NCBI GenBank assembly: GCA_046753625.1
Contig: JBHHUB010000065.1
Span: 1 to 19,758, forward strand
Reading direction: 5' to 3'
Length of the DNA stretch: 19,758 nucleotides
Source: JADFOB01 sp046753625
GTDB lineage: Bacteria; Planctomycetota; Phycisphaerae; UBA1845
Shown: piece after piece, positions 15,246 to 19,758 of the stretch
How positions within the stretch are numbered: the first letter of the stretch is position 1
Layout of the letters: each line of letters begins with the position of its first letter
Position numbers and translations under genes: made by a program
Notes under the pieces: generated by a model
Told to the model about the DNA's origin: nothing
The model's database searches: none
What the model saw: only the letters and a program-made list of their open reading frames with translations

Positions 15246-16964
15246 ATGAGCGAAGCAGTTACACAATCCGTGGATTTGATCCAACGTGCCGTTGATGAAC
15301 TCATGGCCTTGGGAAAGAAGCGCGGCTACGTCACGTGGGAGGAAATGAATCGAATCCTTCCCGATGACGCTATCGACCCTTCCCGGCTTGAGATGATTCT
15401 GATGCATCTGGAAGATGCCAAGATTGAGACGCTCGACGAAATCGACGCGCGAGCCTACGAGCGCAAGCGAAAAACGAGCGGCGCGCGGGGCGGCGAGGTC
15501 GACGAGGATGACGCCACTCAGCCAAGCGAGTTGGCCAACACCGTCGTGGAGGAGGAGGCCGGGGTCAAGCGCATCGACGATCCGGTGCGTATGTACCTGA
15601 CCCAAATGGGTGAGATCCCGCTGCTTTCGCGCGAGGAAGAGATTCGCCTTGCCAAGAAGATTGAATTGTGCCGCATGGCGTTTCGCCAGAAGGTCTTGGA
15701 GAGCGACTATTGCTCCGCACTGGCGGTGGAAATCCTTCAGCAGGTGCACGAGGGGCGCCTACCCTTCGATCGAACCATGAAAATCTCCACGTCGGAGCAT
15801 ATGGCCAAGACGCGAATCAGCACGCGGATTCCGGTCAACATCGCGACGGCGCGCATGTTGATGCGCAAAAACGACGAAGCCTGGGCGGTTTTGAGCGGCT
15901 CGCGCGTTCCGGCGGCCACGCGGCGCGAATTCGAGCGTGCCATGCGAAGCGGCCGTCGCAAGATTTCCAAGTTGTTGGAGGAGCTTTCGCTTCGAACGAG
16001 CCGCATCCAACCGCTGATGAAGCGATTGCGCGGGCTGTATACCAAGATGAAGGAGCTCGAATCTCGGATTGCCGCGCAACAGAAGCGCCGCACGATACTC
16101 GATGAGGATTTCGTCACCATGAAGGACGAGCTTCACGGAATCGAGTCGCTTTGCATGGAGAAGTCGGCAGCCCTGGGCGAACGCCTTCGCTCCATCCAGC
16201 GTGTTTTTTCCGAATACGAGGACGCCAAACGAAAACTTTCCGGCGGCAACCTGCGTCTGGTGGTGAGCATCGCCAAGAAGTACCGCAACCGGGGTTTGAG
16301 CTTCCTGGACATCATTCAGGAGGGCAACACCGGGCTGATGCGTGCCGTGGATAAGTATGAGTACAAGCGCGGCTACAAGTTCAGCACCTACGCCACGTGG
16401 TGGATTCGTCAGGCGATCACGCGGGCGATTGCCGACCACGCACGCACGATCCGCATTCCGGTGCACATGATCGAAACCATGAGCCGCCTGCGCAATATCA
16501 GCAAGGCGCTGCTGCAAGACCTTGGCCGCGAACCCACGATTGAGGAAATCGCCCACCGCGCCAAGATGCCGCTCGGAGAATGCCGCCGAGTTCTGAAGAT
16601 ATCGCGACACCCGATCTCGCTCGATCGTCCCGTCGGTGAAAGCGAAGATTCCTACTTCGGCGACTTCATCGAAGACGATCGCGTCGAGTCGCCGTCGAAC
16701 ACCGCCGGTGGCGGCATGTTGCGGGATCGCGTTGAGGAGGTGCTCAAGACACTGACCTATCGCGAGCGAGAGATCATCAAGCTCCGCTACGGCATCGGCG
16801 ACGGATACACCTATACGCTCGAAGAGGTCGGTAAGATATTCAAGGTCACCCGAGAACGGGTCCGGCAAGTTGAAGCCAAAGCCATTCGCAAGCTTCAGCA
16901 CCCCGTTCGTTCGCGCAAGCTGGAAGGATTTCTTGATGCCATAAATGAGCCGGTTGTGCAGTAG
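15246..16964 (+). CDS. rpoD: Primary RNA polymerase sigma factor (RpoD/sigma-70)
   Basis: The 572-residue group 1 sigma factor directs RNA polymerase to housekeeping promoters. Region 1.1 occupies about 1-80 (VDELMALGKKRGYVTWEEMN). Region 1.2 begins at Asp112 (DPVRMYLTQMGEIPLLSREEE). A non-conserved, helical, charged region covers about 145-325. Region 2, from about 335, has NLRLVVSIAKKYRNRGLSF and the -10 recognition/melting segment RGYKFSTYATWWIRQAITRAI. Region 3 follows from RIPVHMIE. Region 4 at about 500-560 has YREREIIKLRYGI and the -35 helix-turn-helix TLEEVGKIFKVTRERVRQVE. Start ATG 15246 is preceded by GGAG at 5-base spacing within the end of dnaG. The promoters seen in this window (TTGACC/TATACT type) fit such a sigma. 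An intrinsic terminator follows about 130 bases downstream. Confidence 0.97.
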   Translation: MSEAVTQSVDLIQRAVDELMALGKKRGYVTWEEMNRILPDDAIDPSRLEMILMHLEDAKIETLDEIDARAYERKRKTSGARGGEVDEDDATQPSELANTVVEEEAGVKRIDDPVRMYLTQMGEIPLLSREEEIRLAKKIELCRMAFRQKVLESDYCSALAVEILQQVHEGRLPFDRTMKISTSEHMAKTRISTRIPVNIATARMLMRKNDEAWAVLSGSRVPAATRREFERAMRSGRRKISKLLEELSLRTSRIQPLMKRLRGLYTKMKELESRIAAQQKRRTILDEDFVTMKDELHGIESLCMEKSAALGERLRSIQRVFSEYEDAKRKLSGGNLRLVVSIAKKYRNRGLSFLDIIQEGNTGLMRAVDKYEYKRGYKFSTYATWWIRQAITRAIADHARTIRIPVHMIETMSRLRNISKALLQDLGREPTIEEIAHRAKMPLGECRRVLKISRHPISLDRPVGESEDSYFGDFIEDDRVESPSNTAGGGMLRDRVEEVLKTLTYREREIIKLRYGIGDGYTYTLEEVGKIFKVTRERVRQVEAKAIRKLQHPVRSRKLEGFLDAINEPVVQ

Positions 16965-17097
16965 TTTCGCGCGACCCCAAACCTCGCACGACCGGCAGGC
17001 ATCGCACGCCCCGGCCGGCAGCACGTCAGGGAGAATGGGTGGCGGCTAAGCAACCCTGGCGCCGGCTCACCTTGAAACGTGTTCGGGGGAATTCTCC

Positions 17098-17132
17098 AAG
17101 CCCGCGAGTGCCAGCGCACTTGCGGGCTTTTT
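17098..17132 (+). terminator. Intrinsic terminator of the dnaG-rpoD operon
   Basis: A 14-bp stem with one G-U pair, arms 17098-17111 and 17116-17129, has the tetraloop CAGC. It is followed by a T-run ending at 17132 (GGGCTTTTT). This is the clearest Rho-independent terminator in the window; on the opposite strand the stem is preceded by A-residues, so it may work in both directions. Confidence 0.9.
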
Positions 17133-17391
17133 GGCGCGCGAGGCATCGGCCGTTCTCGGCTTCGATGTGGGCCTGCTCGTCCGGGTCGGAAGCTTTCAGC
17201 AGAACTTCAACGACGCAACCAAGCATTGGACCGGCGCAGCGCAGCGGCCCCGGCACGTCATAGCCTGTGCATGTCTGGGGCAACGCCCCCCAAGGCGCGT
17301 CGATTCAGAGGATGCGCCTGAGTCGCACGGTCTCCCGGCGATCGCCCGACCACCGCGACACGGAAGACGCGGCCGCTCCCGGCCGGCCAAG

Positions 17392-17419
17392 TTGCCGACG
17401 TCGGAGTCGGTGATACAGT
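17392..17419 (+). promoter_or_regulatory. Candidate promoter of tRNA-Sec
   Basis: TTGCCG (17392-17397) and an extended -10, TGA-TACAGT (17411-17419), have a 16-base spacer. The predicted start, near 17426, lies a few bases before the mature tRNA 5' end. Confidence 0.45.
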
Positions 17420-17433
17420 ACGTGGCACATGCT

Positions 17434-17529
17434 GGGAGTGTCTGGACGCCTGGTGGGTTCCGCGGCCTTCAAAGCCGTTGAGGCGTCGTTTACGCGGCGC
17501 CTGGTGGGTTCGATTCCCATCCACTCCCG
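17434..17529 (+). tRNA. selC: Selenocysteine tRNA, anticodon UCA
   Basis: This tRNA decodes in-frame UGA as selenocysteine together with SelB. The acceptor stem is GGGAGTG (17434-17440) pairing with CACTCCC (17522-17528). The T stem is extended to 6 bp (17503-17508 with 17516-17521, loop TTCGATT), so acceptor plus T stem total 13 bp, as expected for tRNA-Sec rather than 12. The anticodon stem is 17462-17466 with 17474-17478, and the loop CTTCAAA places TCA at 17469-17471. A long extra arm has an 8-bp stem (17481-17488 with 17495-17502) and loop TTTACG. The D arm can form 6 bp with one bulged C (17447), again a tRNA-Sec trait but imperfect. CCA is not encoded. Base 17441 seems unpaired. Identity is strong; function is likely but the D stem irregularity leaves some doubt. 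Confidence 0.88.
17447..17511 (+). repeat. 14-nt direct repeat inside tRNA-Sec
   Basis: CGCCTGGTGGGTTC occurs at 17447-17460, spanning the D arm, and again identically at 17498-17511, spanning the end of the extra arm and the T arm. Only part of this is expected from conserved tRNA sequence. Confidence 0.85.
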
Positions 17530-18800
17530 TGACCAAGCAGTTCGATTGCCTACTTCTTGGCGGGATCGATCCCGTCGCTACACGCTGGAGGGGTGAATCC
17601 ATCGAACAGGCAGATGTTGCCATCGTCGGGGCGGGCATTGTGGGGCTGGCGACGGCAATGGCGCTGTCGAAGCGGCCGGAAGTCTCCGTGGCGGTTGTAG
17701 AGGCCGAGGGCCATGTTGCGGCCCATCAGTCCGGGCACAACAGCGGGGTCATTCATTCAGGTCTGTATTACACACCGGGATCGAGCAAGGCGCAGCTTTG
17801 TGCCACCGGTCGTGAGGCGATGTTTCGATTCTGCGAAAAGCGCGGGGTCCCATTTCGCCAGTGCGGCAAGCTTGTTGTGGCCGTGAACGAGCGGCAGCGA
17901 GTTCAGCTTGATCGGATCGAGCAAACCGGCCGGGCGAACGGTCTTCGCGGTTTGCGCCGCGTCAATGGCGAGCAGCTTCGCGAGATCGAGCCACACGTGT
18001 CGGGCTTGGCGGGTCTGTTCGTGGCGGAAACGGGCGTGGTCGATTTTCGGAAGGTCGCTTTGTCGATGGCCGAGGTCGTCCGGGGCGCCGGGCACCGCGT
18101 GCGGTTGGGCAGCCGCATGATTCGAGCGCGCCAGCGCGGCGGCACCATCGTACTGGAAACTACGTCGGGCGCGATCGAATCGAAGTTGCTGATCAATTGT
18201 GGCGGGCTTCAGGCCGATCGTGTGGCCGTGCGTTGCGGCGTCGATCCGCCCCTGCGTATTGTTCCGTTTCGCGGTGAATACTGGCGGCTCGTGCCGAGCC
18301 GGCGCGATCTTGTGGCCGGGCTGATCTACCCGGTGCCCGATCCCGACCTGCCGTTTCTGGGCGTTCATCTTACGCGGTCGATCGACGACGAGGTGAATGG
18401 GGGGCCCAACGCGGTGCTCGCGTTTAGTCGGCGGGGATACGGGCGCATGAGTTTTTCATTGCGTGATACGCTGGCGAGCTTTCACTATCGGGGGTTTCGC
18501 AAGATGGCGCGAGGCCACTGGCGCACGGCGGTTTCCGAATGGCGACGATCGCTGAGCAAGCGCATTTTCGCGCGTGAGGTTCGGACGCTTGTACCGGCAA
18601 TTCGCGATGAAGACCTGGAGCGCGGCGGCGTCGGCATTCGAGCTCAGGCGGTCGGTCCCACCGGCGCGCTGGTAGGCGATTTCTGCATCGAGCAAGCCCC
18701 CCGCATGATCCACGTCCTCAACGCCCCCTCCCCCGCGGCAACGGCGTCGATAGCGATCGGCGAACACATCGCCGCCCTGGCTCAGCAACATCTCAAGTAA
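17529..18800 (+). CDS. lhgO: L-2-hydroxyglutarate oxidase-type FAD-dependent oxidoreductase
   Basis: This DAO-family flavoprotein would oxidise L-2-hydroxyglutarate to 2-oxoglutarate. Numbered from GTG 17529 (423 residues), the Rossmann dinucleotide motif is VAIVGAGIVGLATA (30-43), followed by VVEAEGHVAAHQSGHNSGVIHSGLYY and PGSSKAQLC, which is the characteristic LhgO segment. A C-terminal flavin-contact region ends GPTGALVGDF...NAPSPAATASIAIGE. The start is uncertain: GTG 17529 coincides with the discriminator base of the tRNA-Sec and has no Shine-Dalgarno. The best ribosome site, GGAGGGG (17587-17593), precedes an in-frame ATC at 17601 that would place the Rossmann motif at the usual position near the N-terminus. 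It may be co-transcribed with the tRNA. The substrate is inferred from the family; related glycerol-3-phosphate or other 2-hydroxyacid oxidases are less likely. Confidence 0.9.
   Translation: MTKQFDCLLLGGIDPVATRWRGESIEQADVAIVGAGIVGLATAMALSKRPEVSVAVVEAEGHVAAHQSGHNSGVIHSGLYYTPGSSKAQLCATGREAMFRFCEKRGVPFRQCGKLVVAVNERQRVQLDRIEQTGRANGLRGLRRVNGEQLREIEPHVSGLAGLFVAETGVVDFRKVALSMAEVVRGAGHRVRLGSRMIRARQRGGTIVLETTSGAIESKLLINCGGLQADRVAVRCGVDPPLRIVPFRGEYWRLVPSRRDLVAGLIYPVPDPDLPFLGVHLTRSIDDEVNGGPNAVLAFSRRGYGRMSFSLRDTLASFHYRGFRKMARGHWRTAVSEWRRSLSKRIFAREVRTLVPAIRDEDLERGGVGIRAQAVGPTGALVGDFCIEQAPRMIHVLNAPSPAATASIAIGEHIAALAQQHLK
17587..17603 (+). promoter_or_regulatory. Shine-Dalgarno ahead of a possible AUC start
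   Basis: GGAGGGG at 17587-17593 is followed nine bases after its GGAGG core by ATC at 17601-17603, in frame with the oxidase. No ATG, GTG or TTG lies in frame between 17532 and the Rossmann motif, so this site may mark the real start despite the rare codon. Confidence 0.4.
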
Positions 18801-18846
18801 CCGTGCGCGTAACGGCTCGCGGCCTGGGCGCCGCTGGGGCGCAGGA

Positions 18847-19758
18847 TTAGCTCCCGCGCTCCAGTGTCACGTGGGCTTGTTTCTCGTTGTACCCCTGGTG
18901 GATCGTTAGCGCGTAGGAGAGCTCGTGCTTCTGCCCGGCAGCTATTTGCGCGCCAAACTGTGGCGTGCGGTAGTCGTGGAGTTTGGGGCTCAGGTCGCTT
19001 CGGAAGACGACGTCTCCGGAGAAACTACGGCGAATCTCTACGTTGATGGGCTTGTCGCGGTAGTTGCGGATTCGCTCGATCCAGGTCTGGTGATCGTCCC
19101 AGCCGGCGACGCTGTCCCTGATTTCGATACGATGCCCCTGCTTCTGGTTGTAGTAGACGTTCGCTCCACTTCGCTGGAACCAAAAATTGTCGCGGTTGCT
19201 GCTTACGCGTATGAGCTCATGGATTACCTCAGGATCGGAGCCTAGGTTCAGTTCGATCTCCTGTCCGATCGGAAGGTACTTGATTTGCTGCTGCATCACG
19301 AAGGACAGGCCGTCGCGACCGTTTTGGCGGAACAGCCGAACAATCCCATCCGGCAGCGGCGTCTCCCCGAGGCGGCTCGCTTGGTCATTGCGGAGCAGGA
19401 AGAGTCGGACAAGCCGCGAACCGTACTGAGCGGGTCGGTACCGATACTGGATGGTAAACGGCACGTCCAAGCCCTCAAATAACCGCATTCGCTTAGACCA
19501 CGTGTGCTTGATCGTCTCCGTGCCGGGCACGGTGAAGATGAAGTACTCCGACAGACCTTCCTTGACGATCAGCTTCGGAGCCGCCACGGCGGAGTCGGCT
19601 GCAGATTCCAGCCTTTCGCTGACGGCGCGGCGGGCGCGCTTGGACATGCCCGCCCTTCTACCCTCACGGAAGGCATCCGCGTCGCTGCGTGAGATCATGC
19701 CCCGACGGGCGAGCGTCTCGATTTTCTCGACCAGGTTGATTGTGCCCACCACCATGCG
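18847..19758 (-). CDS. DUF4139-like protein, C-terminal part (N-terminus off the window)
   Basis: The minus-strand frame is open to the right edge and ends at TAA 18847-18849, giving about 303 visible residues. A helical, Arg/Ala-rich segment at the start of the visible part (SRSDADAFREGRRAG) is followed by a long beta-rich domain. The beta domain matches the DUF4139 pattern: FTVPGTETIKHTWSKRM, then LPDGIVRLFRQNGRDGLSF, LPIGQEIELNLGSDPEV, and a C-terminal strand set ending ELSYALTIHQGY. DUF4139 domains are of unknown function, often in exported or envelope proteins. An ATG at 19755 exists, but the family usually has more N-terminal sequence, so the gene probably continues outside. It converges on the oxidase gene with 46 bases between stops and no obvious terminator. 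Confidence 0.75.
   Translation of the reverse strand, partial: RMVVGTINLVEKIETLARRGMISRSDADAFREGRRAGMSKRARRAVSERLESAADSAVAAPKLIVKEGLSEYFIFTVPGTETIKHTWSKRMRLFEGLDVPFTIQYRYRPAQYGSRLVRLFLLRNDQASRLGETPLPDGIVRLFRQNGRDGLSFVMQQQIKYLPIGQEIELNLGSDPEVIHELIRVSSNRDNFWFQRSGANVYYNQKQGHRIEIRDSVAGWDDHQTWIERIRNYRDKPINVEIRRSFSGDVVFRSDLSPKLHDYRTPQFGAQIAAGQKHELSYALTIHQGYNEKQAHVTLERGS

Larger units (their letters stand above)
16965..17433. other. Spacer between rpoD and tRNA-Sec
   Basis: These 469 bases hold the rpoD operon terminator at 17098-17132 and the tRNA promoter candidate at 17392-17419. The rest is GC-rich with no supported gene. Open frames running through it also run across the terminator or the tRNA and have no family features. 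Confidence 0.6.

Noticed and set aside
15759..17024. 421-residue minus-strand open frame
   Set aside because: It is antisense to rpoD, whose conserved regions 1.2 to 4.2 are all present on the plus strand.
18801..18846. Bidirectional terminator between the convergent oxidase and DUF4139-like genes
   Set aside because: The spacer is GC-rich but I could not find a stable stem followed by a T-run on either strand.
1..19758. CRISPR arrays, IS elements, prophage or toxin-antitoxin genes
   Set aside because: No regularly spaced identical repeats, transposase motifs or phage genes were seen in any region.

Overview
This is GC-rich bacterial chromosomal DNA. The lineage is probably Planctomycetota (inference). 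Supporting signs are the RpoD with a large non-conserved region, the separate PurQ beside a long PurL, frequent TTG/GTG starts, long non-coding gaps, and a palindromic plus tandem-repeat patch of a kind I associate with planctomycete genomes. No phage, IS transposase, CRISPR array or rRNA is visible.

Layout, left to right. (1) 1-1809, minus: a membrane PAS histidine kinase, cut at its C-terminal side by the window edge. (2) 2175-3542, plus: a class III PLP aminotransferase. (3) 3543-3977: a non-coding repeat patch. (4) 3978-4701, minus: a two-gene operon of the fluoride exporter crcB followed by a DUF190 gene. (5) 4832-8564, plus: overlapping purL and purQ, the formylglycinamidine ribonucleotide synthase step of purine synthesis. 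The PurL carries two PurS-like repeats at its N-terminus. (6) 8565-9855: a 1.3 kb gene-poor stretch with an AT-richer core and inverted repeats. (7) 9856-10479, plus: stand-alone APS kinase cysC behind a good sigma-70 promoter. (8) 10480-11368: a second gene-poor stretch. (9) 11369-12769, plus: a membrane-anchored coiled-coil protein with a BRCT-like C-terminal domain containing an EF-hand-like loop. (10) 13025-17132, plus: the dnaG-rpoD operon, with a strong sigma-70 promoter and a textbook intrinsic terminator. (11) 17434-17529, plus: a selenocysteine tRNA (anticodon UCA). (12) 17529-18800, plus: an L-2-hydroxyglutarate oxidase-type flavoprotein directly abutting the tRNA. (13) 18847-19758, minus: the C-terminal part of a DUF4139-like protein, cut by the window edge.

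Most protein genes are housekeeping: purine synthesis, replication priming, primary sigma factor and sulfate activation. The points most worth a second look are the tRNA-Sec with an internal 14-nt duplication, the odd start of the oxidase gene fused to its 3' end, the PurS-PurS-PurL architecture, the BRCT/EF-loop membrane protein, and the repeat families in the gene-poor gaps. I did not see a clearly new defence or mobile system.
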